This document shows, piece after piece, positions 49,078 through 58,751 of a stretch of DNA of 64,000 bases. This DNA comes from Heyndrickxia sporothermodurans (GTDB taxonomy: Bacteria > Bacillota > Bacilli > Bacillales > Bacillaceae_C), in assembly GCA_016756695.1 (NCBI GenBank), contig CP066701.1, positions 4,353,947-4,417,946 of the forward strand, written 5' to 3'. Under the pieces are notes generated by a model. It did no database searches. It worked only from the letters and a program-made list of their open reading frames with translations, and had not been told where the DNA came from. The position numbers were made by a program, and so were the translations under genes. Within the stretch, counting starts at the first letter, position 1, and the number at the start of each line of letters is the position of its first letter.

Positions 49078-49272
49078 TTACAGTTCTAATCTTTTATATT
49101 TGTTATACATCTGTCTTTCTGTCATTTTATAAACTTGTTTGGTTCCATCGTCGCAATATTCGTAATGAATGTAACCGTCTAGATCTTCGAAATGAACGTA
49201 AATCAATTCATCTTTGATTTTACTTTCAAACAAACAAAAGTATTTACGTCTTACTTTTATCATTTGTCTCAA
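49078..49272 (-). CDS. Small unknown protein
   Basis: 64 aa from the TTG at 49272, chosen because AAAGGAG lies 9 nt upstream. The TTG at 49281 directly abuts that site. Alternating strands with many aromatic residues (YFCLFESKIKDELIYVHF, then DGYIHYEYCDDG) suggest a compact beta-rich domain. Same strand as its neighbours. No family recognised. Confidence 0.5.
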   Translation of the reverse strand: MRQMIKVRRKYFCLFESKIKDELIYVHFEDLDGYIHYEYCDDGTKQVYKMTERQMYNKYKRLEL

Positions 49273-49303
49273 GACGGTCAACTCCTTTTCTTCAAAATGC
49301 GAA

Positions 49304-49444
49304 CTATCTATTTAAAGTTTTTTCTATTACTTCAAGCAACCCTTCACGGTAATTAGTTGGTTCTGTCACTGACATTACACCATAGAATCTTTGATAATAG
49401 TTCAAACAATCGTTTACTTGTTGATCGGATAAACGCACCTTCAT
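49304..49444 (-). CDS. Micro-protein, unknown function
   Basis: 46 aa, MKVRLSDQQVNDCLNYYQRF and onward, a continuous frame with a stop codon just before the ATG. The ribosome-binding sequence AAAGGA is 15 nt away, which is weak. It lies in the same-strand cluster and its composition looks coding. Unrecognised. Confidence 0.4.
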   Translation of the reverse strand: MKVRLSDQQVNDCLNYYQRFYGVMSVTEPTNYREGLLEVIEKTLNR

Positions 49445-49548
49445 ACTGAAAATTATTTATCCTTTGAAAAAATTTAATACTCTCTACTTCTCTATTTCTA
49501 TTTCATGTAATTTTTTCAATATTTCCACCTTCATAATTGGTTCACATT

Positions 49549-49683
49549 TCATTTACTTAATAGTTTTTGATGTTTCATATCAATTTTTTCTTCTATCTTT
49601 TTAACAGATTCTGCATTACTTAAAATTTCTTGTTTGTTTCGTTCGATTAATTGTACAAAAGACATTTTTTTAATTCTTCTCAT
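49549..49683 (-). CDS. FbpB-like small basic protein
   Basis: 44 aa, MRRIKKMSFVQLIERNKQEI and onward. This fits the 'FbpB family small basic protein' pattern: N-terminal RR-x-K-K, then SF-x-x-L-x-x-x-NK-x-E-I/L and a charged helical tail. B. subtilis FbpB is Fur-controlled and acts with the small RNA FsrA in iron sparing. ATG at 49683 follows AAGGAGAAT at ideal distance and overlaps the last 14 bp of the upstream membrane-protein gene, suggesting coupling. I see no clear Fur box. Confidence 0.65.
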   Translation of the reverse strand: MRRIKKMSFVQLIERNKQEILSNAESVKKIEEKIDMKHQKLLSK

Positions 49684-50182
49684 ATCCATTCTCCTTATTT
49701 AAAATTTGATATAATGCTTGTTTTTCTGCTATTCCCTCAATTATCTCATTTTTAAGTTTCGTATATTCATTTTCTCTTTGAAGTTCTAGCTTTCTTTGTT
49801 TCTCCCTTTTCTGTTTTTTTATAAATAGTATTATTAAAGGAAGAATAATTATTTCAAGACCAATAGCCAGTATTCCGAAAGTTGCAGCAAGCAGCATAGT
49901 AACAATTAATTTGAATATTAAAAATGGAATAAATAGAATTCCTTTAAAACTTCGTGCTTTAGCCACTGTAGAAATTGTTCCATATACATATCCAAAAACT
50001 ATACCAAATAAAGCAATCTTAATTGGAACATCAATAGGAAATGGAAACACTTTTGTCATTAAATCACTTGCCACTTCCATATATAAAAAATCGGGATATT
50101 TTGAATAAGCATATGTCCAAATTACACATGATATAAAAGGATAGATTAGAAATCTATTTAAATAAATCTTTTTAAGTGCCAT
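49670..50182 (-). CDS. Membrane protein, unknown function
   Basis: 170 aa from the ATG at 50182 (AAAGGGGTGG upstream; the GTG at 50191 is inside that site). There are hydrophobic segments near residues 10-25, 52-75 and 83-122, then a long charged coiled-coil tail (KKQKREKQRKLELQRENEY...). No family recognised. Its 3' end overlaps the FbpB-like micro-gene. Confidence 0.6.
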   Translation of the reverse strand: MALKKIYLNRFLIYPFISCVIWTYAYSKYPDFLYMEVASDLMTKVFPFPIDVPIKIALFGIVFGYVYGTISTVAKARSFKGILFIPFLIFKLIVTMLLAATFGILAIGLEIIILPLIILFIKKQKREKQRKLELQRENEYTKLKNEIIEGIAEKQALYQILNKENGYEKN

Positions 50183-50300
50183 ATATACCACCCCTTTTTT
50201 ACTATTATATCATATATTGTTGTTTTTTTATACTAGGAAGTTGATTTTTAAAACAAAAATTGATAATATATAGAGTAATCACTTTAAGGAGAGAATAACA

Positions 50301-50843
50301 GTGAAAAAATCATTAGAGAAAATATTTTCTCATTATCCTAACGTGGAAAAGAAATTTAACGGAGAAAATATTCCGTTAACAAATATAGAAAATGTTTTTT
50401 ATCAATTATCGCTATTTATTTCAGAACCCGATGTATACAGTTTTAATATAAATTCTTTTTATGAGTATTTAGAAAATGAAGATCTAATTTTAGGATTGCA
50501 TTTTTTGGTGGATTTTTTTCAAAAAGATACGTTTTTAATTAAAAATAAAAGAAACCTTCTTGTAAATATTGGTCAACTTGAAAACGAGCAATTTTATAAT
50601 CAAACGACCTTTGCTAAATATTTATCCGAGCATGGACTTAATTATAGTCCAACAAAATTAGGTACATATTATAGAAGAGAAAAAAATGGAGTGACGAATG
50701 GCAAATTCCCTTTAGAAGATATTCTTATCAATGGAACACCCTATTGGTATGAATCGACAGTGGATTTATTCACTAGGGAGTTATTAGCATTAGAAAAAGA
50801 GAAAACAAAAAAGAAAAAGACAAACAAAAAAAAAGAGAAATAA
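50301..50843 (+). CDS. Unknown protein, possible DNA-binding C-terminal region
   Basis: 180 aa, GTG start with AAGGAGAG upstream. The segment FAKYLSEHGLNYSPTKLGTY, then YRREKNG and INGTPYWY (about residues 112-155), looks like an excisionase or winged-helix element in which a sheet wing follows a recognition helix. The end is an extremely lysine-rich tail (KEKTKKKKTNKKKEK). It is divergent from the 170-aa membrane gene and followed by a small zinc protein. The function is a guess. Confidence 0.55.
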   Translation: MKKSLEKIFSHYPNVEKKFNGENIPLTNIENVFYQLSLFISEPDVYSFNINSFYEYLENEDLILGLHFLVDFFQKDTFLIKNKRNLLVNIGQLENEQFYNQTTFAKYLSEHGLNYSPTKLGTYYRREKNGVTNGKFPLEDILINGTPYWYESTVDLFTRELLALEKEKTKKKKTNKKKEK

Positions 50844-50883
50844 GTATATGGTCACACAGGTTTTTTAAAAGGAGAAGTTTTTT

Positions 50884-51132
50884 GTGAGTAACATATCTAA
50901 TAAATATCCTTCTGAAAAGTCCAAAATAGAAAAAGTAAAAAGATTTTTCATGGATTTTAAGACATTTAGTAAAGGTAGAAAAGATATTACAAATTGTGAA
51001 TTGTGTAATAGAGAATTCCAAGAGAATGACCAAACCAATTTAGCCTTTGTAAAAGAAGATAGTAATAAATTAATATGTGAAGAGTGTGCAGCAAGAGTTA
51101 TTTCAGAGGGAGTTGCTGAAACTAATTGGTGA
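50884..51132 (+). CDS. Small zinc-binding protein, unknown function
   Basis: 82 aa, GTG start with AAAAGGAGAAG upstream. The four cysteines CELC and CEEC enclose a 32-residue spacer, as in zinc-ribbon or treble-clef folds. It follows the 180-aa gene by 40 bp in the same direction and is closed by a terminator. Resembles the 67-aa zinc protein at 48813 only in style. Confidence 0.6.
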   Translation: MSNISNKYPSEKSKIEKVKRFFMDFKTFSKGRKDITNCELCNREFQENDQTNLAFVKEDSNKLICEECAARVISEGVAETNW

Positions 51133-51184
51133 GATACAATAATTAATATGTTGTTGCTCAAAGAATATTGAATTTTTACATACA

Positions 51185-51213
51185 TAAAAAGTCCTTGTTA
51201 AAAGGATTTTTTT
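51185..51213 (+). terminator. Intrinsic terminator after the small zinc-protein gene
   Basis: AAAAGTCCTT pairs with AAGGATTTTT (one G-T pair) around a short loop and ends in seven T. Confidence 0.75.
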
Positions 51214-51494
51214 AGTTCTTATCAATAAGTGTTTAACCTTGTTTTTTAATCAAACACAATTATATATTTTTCGAATTGTAAAGTATTTCAAAATACTATA
51301 TAATAATTATATAGGTGAATGAATTTCATAATTCTTAGCCCTTGTGTATCAAGGGGTTTAAGAGATAAAAAAAGAAGTACCTCCCCAAATCTTGTATAAT
51401 GGTAGTTGACCAGTAAGCCCCCATTCAAACAACGCATATAAATGATCAGCACCCTTAGTACAATAATCGTATCAATTAAGGAGGTGCTTTTCCT

Positions 51495-51686
51495 ATGTCA
51501 CAACAAAAACTAACAATCGTCCCCGTTTCAATACAACCAGAAAAAAATATTATAACATCCACAACTTCGAAAGATCCTTCAAATAGCTTTTGCACAATCA
51601 AAATTGAAGTCGCTGAAATTTCCTTCTTCAACGGCGTAGATGAGCACATCATCCAAACGGTCATGAGGGAGTTGAAAAATCTATGA
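51495..51686 (+). CDS. tnpA: IS66 TnpA (copy 3)
   Basis: 63 aa, intact. It differs from copy 1 at one residue (Val for Ala in IEVAEISFF). ATG with AAGGAGGTG upstream, and its stop overlaps the tnpB start. Confidence 0.8.
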   Translation: MSQQKLTIVPVSIQPEKNIITSTTSKDPSNSFCTIKIEVAEISFFNGVDEHIIQTVMRELKNL

Positions 51687-52037
51687 AACATGATTATACC
51701 AGTGTAAAAAACATTTATATTATTTGCGGTAAAACAGATATGAGGAAGGGAATTGATGGATTAGCAACGCTAATTCAAGATTCTTTCGAACTTGATCCAT
51801 ATGGAGATTCTATTTTCCTTTTCTCTGGTTGGAGTAAAGACCGTTATAAATGTTTATATTTTGATGGCGATGGTTTCGCCATGCTTTATAAGCGACTAGA
51901 TGGAGGAAAACTTCAATGGTAAAAGATGAAAATGAAGTACGTAAACTTTCGCAACAGGAGGTTCGCTGGTTGTTAGAAGGGTTGTCCATTCAGCAACCAA
52001 AAAGTACCATTCAAAAATCACAAAAGGAGTATTCTAA
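51683..52037 (+). pseudogene. tnpB: IS66 TnpB (copy 3), early stop
   Basis: 79 aa are read before TAA at 51920-51922, where CAATGGTAAAAG replaces CAATGGCCAAAAG of copy 1 (one base fewer). At about 52001 it has AAAAAGTACC for AAAGGCC. The remainder up to 52037 matches the family. Confidence 0.8.
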
Positions 52038-52139
52038 ACAAGCTAGAAATGTTGGTTTATAGCCATTTTCAACTTCGCTTTCTACGTTAAAAATGTTATA
52101 ATATAACTAACTTATGGTGAACGAAAAGTGGTGAAATAA

Positions 52140-53727
52140 ATGGTTAATACTTCTTCCAATAACAAGAATCCATATGGGAAATTAATTCGACTTCTCGAAG
52201 AACAATTGGCTCATTCAAATCAACAAAACAAAGACTTATCGAAAAAGCTAGATCAATCAACTAAACAGATTGAAGCGCTAACTGAACAAATTCGCCATTT
52301 AACAAAACTTTTATATGGATCGAAATCCGAAAAATCGAAATACAACGTACCAGATGGGCAAGGCTCATTATTTGATGATGACCCGGCTTTTAGCGAACCT
52401 GAGCACACAGAAGAACAAAGCCAACAGACAATCTCTTATACTGTTGTACGAAAAGTTAAATCAAAAAAACGAAATGATTCCTTGCATGATGGTATTGAAG
52501 TAGAAGCTATTCACCATCATCCGAAAAATACAATCTGTGACTGTTGCCAAGGGCAAATGATTGAAATTGGTAGTACACTTGTACGTGAAGAAGCAAAATT
52601 TATTCCTGCAAAAATGATGAAAGTACAGCACATTGAACATGCGTATGAATGTAAAGACTGCAAAGTTGATTCATCACAGCCAGCACAAATCAAACGCGGG
52701 AAAGCACCACAACCAGCGATTCAGCGTAGCATCGCAAGTCCCAGCGTACTTGCCAAAGTCATCTATGATAAATTTGCACAATATTTACCTCTTTACCGTC
52801 AGGTAAAGGAATGGAATCGCTATGGACTGAATACCAATGATAAAAACCTATCGAATTGGGTTATCCGTGTAGCACATGATTGGCTGTTACCTGTATACGA
52901 ACGAATGAAAGAGTTGATGATGGCAAAATCGGTTTTGCATGTCGATGAAACATACGGACAAATTATCAACCGATCCGATGGGAAATCTGGCAAAGCCAAT
53001 GCGTATAATTGGGTGTTTCGAAGTGTGCCAAGCCAAGTACTAACAATGACTCTCTTTCAAAGCGCATTATCTCGAGCTCGATCTGTCCTTGAAAGTTTTA
53101 TTGAAGGCTTTTCTGGAACGATTTGTGTGATGGTTATTCTGCTTATGATAAGTTGGAAGGCGTTAATTTCGCAAATTGTTGGGCGCATGTTCGTCGTTAT
53201 TGGCTGAAAGCTGATAGCAAAAATGGTAGAATCGGTGTGAAATATTGTGATGATTTATATCGACTAGAAAGGCAATTTAAACGTTTGTCTCCGAGTAAAC
53301 GAAAAAAACGTCAAAAGTACTCGAAGCCAATCGTGGAGGAATTCCTTCACTGGGTTGAAACATCACCATTTTACGGAAAAATGCGTTAGCAAAAAGCACT
53401 GAATACACATTAAACAGGGCAAATGGACTCAAATTATTCCTGAATGATGGGCGAATTGAAATGGATAATAATCCAGCCGAGAACGCCATCCGTCCCAACG
53501 TTATAGGAAGAAAAAATTGGCTCTTTAGTGTAAGTGAAGCTGGTGCAAAAGCGAATGCCATCTGTTTAAGTATTGCTGAAACTGCCAAAAGTAACGGCGT
53601 TGATTTCTATGAATATATAAAGAAACTTTTTACGGATTTACCAAATCTCGGCGTCCAACAAAACCCTGAAATTTTAGATCAATACATGCCCTGGTCAAAA
53701 ATGATTCAGGCAGAATGTAGCAAATAA
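52140..53727 (+). pseudogene. tnpC: IS66 transposase TnpC (copy 3), several frameshifts
   Basis: The first 325 codons read through, including the site broken in copies 1 and 2 (here SVPSQVLTMTLFQ). Breaks follow at about 53123 (ATTTGTGTGATGG for ATTGTGTGTGATGG) and 53380 (lost A and changed GCAAAAAGCACTG). This copy alone keeps T5 at about 53630 and so shows the natural C-terminus FTDLPNLGVQQNPEILDQYM. Confidence 0.85.
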
Positions 53728-53861
53728 ATGAAATAGCCGTAATTCGATTAAAAAGTCAGAATTTACGGCTATTTACGATGCGTACCGAAAGGTACACTTA
53801 TTTTTTATAATTCGGGCTTACGTTGACCACAAACCATAAAAAGACTGGAGGAGTACTTCTT

Positions 53862-55210
53862 ATGACTATTATACGACAACCTAGCCTATTTGGCATACAG
53901 GAATTATTTGACATGGAACCTACCCAAAAATATGAAGCCATTATTTCAGCGGTAGATTTGGATTCGATGTACCATCAAGTGGCGAAAAAATCACGGTTGG
54001 GTGCACCGGAAGAACTAAACTATGCGACCATGATTATCTCCACCTTTGTAAGATACATAGAGCGCATCCCTACGATGAAGGATCTTATAAAACGTCTTCA
54101 TGATGATCTAGCTTTTAAGTTAAATTGTGGCTTTTGGTTTCTGATCATGTGCCTTCAGAATCCTCCTATTCACGTCTCATAACGAAATTGGAGGAAAGCG
54201 ATATCCTTGAGAAAGAACAAGAAAAAGTGGTCCTCCAGGCTATTGCAGAAGGTTTCATCACGGATGATACAGTGGTAGTGATGCAACCCATTTTGAAGCA
54301 CGAGACCAAGCGACCAAAAGAAGAAAAGCCAAAATCTGAACCCCAAAAACGTGGTCGGAAATCAAAAGATGAGCGTGACGGGTGGCTTAAAGAACAAGCT
54401 GAAACGGAAGCCAATTTACCTTTATATGATAGAAAAATTGTATTTCAATTAGATGTTCCCCTAGCCGAACTACGTGCCGAAGTTCCCCAAGACCCTAAAT
54501 GGGGCGTGAAAAAGAACTCAGAAGGACAAAATGTTTTTTGGTTTGGCTACAAAGGTCATTTAGCCGTTGGTACATCAAGCCAATACATTCTACAGGCTCT
54601 TTTTTTCATCTGGGAGTCTAAATGATGGTAAGGCGGCTATCCCTTTACTGAAAGGAATTCAGGAACGCCTTCACCTTCCATTACGTTATCAAACAATGGA
54701 TGCGGGCTATGACTATGAACCCATATACGAGCAGGTACATCGAATGGGACAACAATCCGTCATCGCGTATAATAAGCGAAATGAAGGGGAAATCATTGGC
54801 TATGATAAACACTTTGCCCCAACTTGTTTCAGAGAGCATTCTTATCGTTATGATAGTTTTGATCCTAAATATGAAACATTGAAATACACAAGACCAAAGG
54901 AATGCGCGACTGTCCCTTAGCTAATGAAGGTATTTGCCAAAAGGTTTATAAAGTGAAAATCACTTCAGACCTTCGCAGATATACCGCACCAGCACGCGGG
55001 TCACAAGCATGGAAAAACATTTTCAAACGTCGTACTGCCGTAGAACGGGTTAATGCCTATCTGAAAGAATTCTTTCAACTGAACAATGTTCGCTATCGTA
55101 CTGGGAAACGTGCAAAAATTCATTTTGACATGGTAACCCTTATTTATAATGCTTCAAAGTTAGCCGCAGACCGAATTAATGTACAATTAAATCAGCAACA
55201 AGTAGCATGA
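53862..55210 (+). pseudogene. IS1182-like transposase (copy 3), several frameshifts
   Basis: Breaks are at about 54133 (T4 for T5), 54275 (GTGGTAGTGATG for GTGGCTATTGATG), 54312 (GCGACC for GCGCAGCC), 54602 (extra T) and 54904 (as copy 2). Otherwise it is the same 450-aa protein as copies 1 and 2. Confidence 0.85.
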
Positions 55211-55368
55211 TTTCTGTTTTTAAAAATATATTTTAGAAATTCTGTAGGATTCTGTATTTTTAAAAAGAGCAATTATGAAATTGACTCAGGTAGTTAGAAG
55301 GAGGTAATTGGTATGCTATAATAATAGAAATGTCTAAAAATAGTTAATTTAAAATAGGGAGTGTTGAT

Positions 55369-56175
55369 TTGAAAAAAAAATTATTAATGGCAGGTGCTTT
55401 AGCATTATCAGTAGGAGTCCTTTCTCCAATTGCATTACATTCTAAAGATGTTTCTGCTGCAACAAAACAAGTAAAATCCGTTGTTGAAAAAGTAAATATA
55501 CATACTTTTGGTTTGAAAGATGCTTTTATAGTTAATGGTGATAGTTTTCAAAATGTTTCTAAAGGCTTTTCTAAAAATATTCAACAAATAAAAAAAGAAA
55601 ATGGAAATACGTATTATAATTTTGCAGGTTCAGCAAATCCATCGTGGGTTAAGAGTAATATAGCAGATGATCTTTTAGGTACTGTGACCGTAAATACGAA
55701 AGTAAGCGATAATTATGTTGCTTTTTTAACTCTTTCGCAAGAGTTAAAAGTAAATGAACCTGAAAGTACTCATATAGGAGCATCTTTCAAGTTTAATGAA
55801 TTAGGCTTTATAAGAAAGGCTCGTGATTATTCGATATATAATATCCAAACAAAAAATAAAATTAGTACTGAAAGACAGTATGATATAGGTTCAAGGGAAG
55901 CTTGGATCTCAAAAGAAGATTTATTGAAAAATGCTGTTTTGTTACAAAAATCCAAAGATGACTTGTATCCATCCTCTTGGAAGAACACATTACAACAAGA
56001 TGTAGAAATATATGATAAACGTGGTGTCTTTGTGGGTATCATGCCGAAAGGAACAACGTATGTTGATCATCATTTAAGACTAAGTGATCAAAGTCCTCTA
56101 CGCTTGATTGCATTTAAAGTTAAAACATCATCAAGTAGTAAAGGTGTATACTACGCTTTTGTAAAAAAATACTAA
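55369..56175 (+). CDS. Secreted protein of unknown function
   Basis: 268 aa with a clear Sec signal peptide (KKKLLMAGALALSVGVL..., likely cleaved after VSA near residue 30). TTG start with AGGGAG upstream. The mature part is mixed strand/helix with no recognised domain and no cysteine, ending SSSKGVYYAFVKKY. It stands alone between composite element copy 3 and the Tn552-like transposon and has its own terminator. Confidence 0.7.
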   Translation: MKKKLLMAGALALSVGVLSPIALHSKDVSAATKQVKSVVEKVNIHTFGLKDAFIVNGDSFQNVSKGFSKNIQQIKKENGNTYYNFAGSANPSWVKSNIADDLLGTVTVNTKVSDNYVAFLTLSQELKVNEPESTHIGASFKFNELGFIRKARDYSIYNIQTKNKISTERQYDIGSREAWISKEDLLKNAVLLQKSKDDLYPSSWKNTLQQDVEIYDKRGVFVGIMPKGTTYVDHHLRLSDQSPLRLIAFKVKTSSSSKGVYYAFVKKY

Positions 56176-56249
56176 AAAACTGTTTTTATCACAATACTCA
56201 TGCGGAAACGTGAGAATTTTATTACAATATTATAAATTCCTCAAAATTT

Positions 56250-56286
56250 ATACGATTCACCTTCGACAAGTGAATCGTATTTTTTA
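56250..56286 (+). terminator. Intrinsic terminator after the secreted-protein gene
   Basis: ATACGATTCAC pairs with GTGAATCGTAT, with a 9-nt loop and a T6 tail. Confidence 0.88.
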
Positions 56287-56350
56287 TTATATGCGTTCAA
56301 ATAGGGTACACTCATACTAAACAAATTAGAATCCAGTAATTTGAGTACTT

Positions 56351-56398
56351 TGTCACTTTAGGAGTTATTTTGCACCTATTTCAATCGTTATCTTGCAC
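56351..56398 (+). repeat. Left terminal inverted repeat of the Tn552-like transposon
   Basis: Starts TGTCACTTTAGGAG. GTTATTTTGCAC and GTTATCTTGCAC occur 23 bp apart within it, probably two transposase-binding sites. Confidence 0.82.
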
Positions 56399-56413
56399 TA
56401 TAAGTAAATATAA

Positions 56414-56458
56414 AAAAGCCCAATTTCTCAGCATTAAAATTGAGAAATTGGGCTTTTA
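56414..56458 (-). terminator. Terminator after the transposon ATPase gene
   Basis: Stem AAAAGCCCAATTTCTCA with its complement, 10-nt loop. On the minus strand it ends in a T-rich tract, closing the tniA-tniB transcript before the left end. Confidence 0.85.
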
Positions 56459-56478
56459 TCGTTACTCTGGTTTAATAT

Positions 56479-57291
56479 TTACTTGATTCCGATTACTAAA
56501 CTGTCTCGTGCGGCTTCAACAACTTCCGTTGTTATTGTTTCAAGCTTATTAATTTCGAGTATTCTTTCAATTTGAGTGAATAGTCTCTGTATGAGCCTAA
56601 AGTTCCCTCCAGTAATCTTTATTATGCTGGTTATTGCTTCATAATCGGAAAAGTCTTCAAGCTTTATAGAAAGTCCTAACTCTTCCCATTTATACTCTAG
56701 AATATGATGAGTTTCATCTTTACTTAGTTTATCAAATTCATGAGCAAATCCAATTCTAGAGTAGAGTTGAGGATATCGAGCTAATCGCTTCTCAATGCCA
56801 GGCATTCCAATTAATATCATTGCCAAGTCATTTCGATCATAGATATCTCTAAGCTGTTCTAAATTTTGCACTTTTAGTCTGTCTATTTCATCAACAATAA
56901 TCAAGTCAATACCTTCATAAGCGTTAGTGGTGTAATCTTCTTCTTCTCCTTTAGTGAGTACTTTATACATAGTTCTTACCATATTCATTCTGTATTCAAT
57001 AAGATTAATCTGTTCAGTCATTTTAGTCGCTCGTACTGCTGGAGCTGTATAAAAAATTGTTCTAGCTTCAAGTATCTTTTCATCTGCATCTAGGCCAATA
57101 TTTTTTGCTGTTTTATAAGCTATTTGTTTTTCGATGGAATCCCAATTCGAATAGTACCTTGAAGACAATGTTTTTCCTACACCCGGTAATCCATAACAAA
57201 TACCTATATATTTGTATCTAATACATGCATCACAGAACTCGGCAAACCTCTTATATTCTTTTGTTTCAATAAATTTTTGCCCTTTATTCAT
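56479..57291 (-). CDS. tniB: TniB-like transposition ATPase (Tn552 p271 type)
   Basis: 270 aa, close to the 271-aa ATP-binding protein of Tn552. Walker A GLPGVGKTLSS (about residue 35), Walker B LIIVDEIDRL (about 130), sensor ILIGMPGIEKRLAR (about 156). This AAA protein resembles TniB, TnsC and MuB, which bind target DNA and activate the DDE transposase. Its start overlaps the end of tniA by 8 bp, so the two are coupled. Confidence 0.88.
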   Translation of the reverse strand: MNKGQKFIETKEYKRFAEFCDACIRYKYIGICYGLPGVGKTLSSRYYSNWDSIEKQIAYKTAKNIGLDADEKILEARTIFYTAPAVRATKMTEQINLIEYRMNMVRTMYKVLTKGEEEDYTTNAYEGIDLIIVDEIDRLKVQNLEQLRDIYDRNDLAMILIGMPGIEKRLARYPQLYSRIGFAHEFDKLSKDETHHILEYKWEELGLSIKLEDFSDYEAITSIIKITGGNFRLIQRLFTQIERILEINKLETITTEVVEAARDSLVIGIK

Positions 57292-58732
57292 TGAAATACC
57301 TCTTTAGTTTCGGCTTTTTAGAATTAGGTTCATTCGTTTTATTCCCTAGCTCGTGTTGCTTTGATAAGACAATTTCTTCTGCAACTGTTTTTCCAGAATC
57401 AAGTTGTTTTTTTAGATTTCTCCGTACTTTATTTCGTGCTGAAACAATTTCTTTTAAATCTACTGTATAATCTGAAATCTCAGGGGAAATAGCAGTACAT
57501 AGATATTTATCTTGATAAAACACTCGAATCTCCGCAATGTCTCTAGGATCATAACGAATAATGACTGTTTCACCAACGTATGCAGCTAGGTTTGTATCTA
57601 AATATCTCAATCCTTGAAAATGAATACCATCAGAATGAACCTTCCTTGGTTTTGCTACATTTAGCAATAATAAATCAAGACATTCCAAACTCTCAGGCAT
57701 ATTGGGAAGAAATCCAGAATTATTCCACGCCTGTATCGGTTCTTTTTTTGTTGTACCATGAACCCTATGATGGTAATTATATATGATGAAATTCAATAAT
57801 TTTTCATCTAATTCCTTTAGGGTAAGAAGTGGAGTAGTAGTCTGATTCCCCAAGTATCCAGACAAATCTTGTAAAAACAATTGATTAACAGTTAAAAAGA
57901 ATCTTTCTATTTTCCCTCGTCCTCTTGGAACACCAATTGCGGAAAAGACTAGATTAATTTTTAAATCAATTGCTACTTGCTCCAAATGGTTGGACGTAAA
58001 ATCACTTCCATGGTCTGTATAAAAAATTTCTGGTATACCGCATATTTGCCAATCAGGATTATTTTTCCTCCATATTGCTTGATGTAAGACCAATGATGTG
58101 TTTATGGCAGAGGGATTTTGAAAAGTTAAGAAATACCCAGCAATTGCACGACTGTAATCATCTAAAATAATTGTTAGCCAAGGTCTTTCAGGTTTTCCTT
58201 TTTCATTTAAAACTATAATATCTAATGGAGTGTGATCAGCTTGCCAAATCTCATTGGGATAGCTTGATTCTCGTCGGTGAATTAAATCATATTGATTGTC
58301 ATATGCTTTTTGACCATCATGCGCTAACTTTTTCAAGCTTGGCGAAAGGGATTGCGATACCTTATAAACTTGATAATAACTCGGTTGTTGCCAGCCTTTT
58401 TTCTGACATTGCTCACAAATCATTCGATGAATAGACGTTAGTGAATTCCTTCTGTACTTCAAAATCAGTCGCTCAATTGCCACAACTACTTCTGATTCTA
58501 AATGTATTTTGCCATCATCACTTCTTGTTTTTCGAATTAAACCTTTTAATCCGAATTTTTTATAATCTTGAATCCAGTATTGTAGGGTTCTTTTGGCAAT
58601 GCCAGTTTCTTCTGTAATGGCCGTTAATCTTTTTTCGTTGATAAGATAAGGCGCAATAATTTTATACTTTACTACTGCTGCTTGCCGCTGTTCTTCTGAA
58701 AAAGCTGTTAATGGAGGTTGTTCATTTTGCAT
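57284..58732 (-). CDS. tniA: TniA-like DDE transposase (Tn552 p480 type)
   Basis: 482 aa from the ATG at 58732 (AAAGG upstream; the TTG at 58741 is an alternative). N-terminal helix-turn-helix TAITEETGIAKRTLQYWIQ (about residues 35-55). Integrase core with catalytic residues in IWQADHTPLD (about 162), FYTDHGSDFTS (about 238) and GRGKIERFF (about 273). A C-terminal Mu-type beta-barrel region follows. It acts on the transposon ends together with TniB. Confidence 0.9.
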   Translation of the reverse strand: MQNEQPPLTAFSEEQRQAAVVKYKIIAPYLINEKRLTAITEETGIAKRTLQYWIQDYKKFGLKGLIRKTRSDDGKIHLESEVVVAIERLILKYRRNSLTSIHRMICEQCQKKGWQQPSYYQVYKVSQSLSPSLKKLAHDGQKAYDNQYDLIHRRESSYPNEIWQADHTPLDIIVLNEKGKPERPWLTIILDDYSRAIAGYFLTFQNPSAINTSLVLHQAIWRKNNPDWQICGIPEIFYTDHGSDFTSNHLEQVAIDLKINLVFSAIGVPRGRGKIERFFLTVNQLFLQDLSGYLGNQTTTPLLTLKELDEKLLNFIIYNYHHRVHGTTKKEPIQAWNNSGFLPNMPESLECLDLLLLNVAKPRKVHSDGIHFQGLRYLDTNLAAYVGETVIIRYDPRDIAEIRVFYQDKYLCTAISPEISDYTVDLKEIVSARNKVRRNLKKQLDSGKTVAEEIVLSKQHELGNKTNEPNSKKPKLKRYFNE

Positions 58733-58751
58733 AGATATCAACCTTTCCGAT

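Larger units (their letters stand above)
51413..53821 (+). mobile_element. IS66-family element nested in copy 3
   Basis: 2409 bp, GTAAGCCC...GGGCTTAC, flanked by GTTGACCA (51405-51412 and 53822-53829), the same junctions as in the other copies. Confidence 0.92.
51317..55287 (+). mobile_element. Composite element copy 3: IS1182-like with nested IS66
   Basis: 3971 bp, with ends as in copies 1 and 2. It is flanked by the direct repeat AGGT (51313-51316 and 55288-55291), showing an independent transposition event at this site. Confidence 0.88.

Noticed and set aside
55369..56175. Secreted protein as transposon cargo
   Set aside because: It lies outside the left terminal repeat and target duplication at 56345, so it belongs to the flanking DNA rather than to the Tn552-like element.
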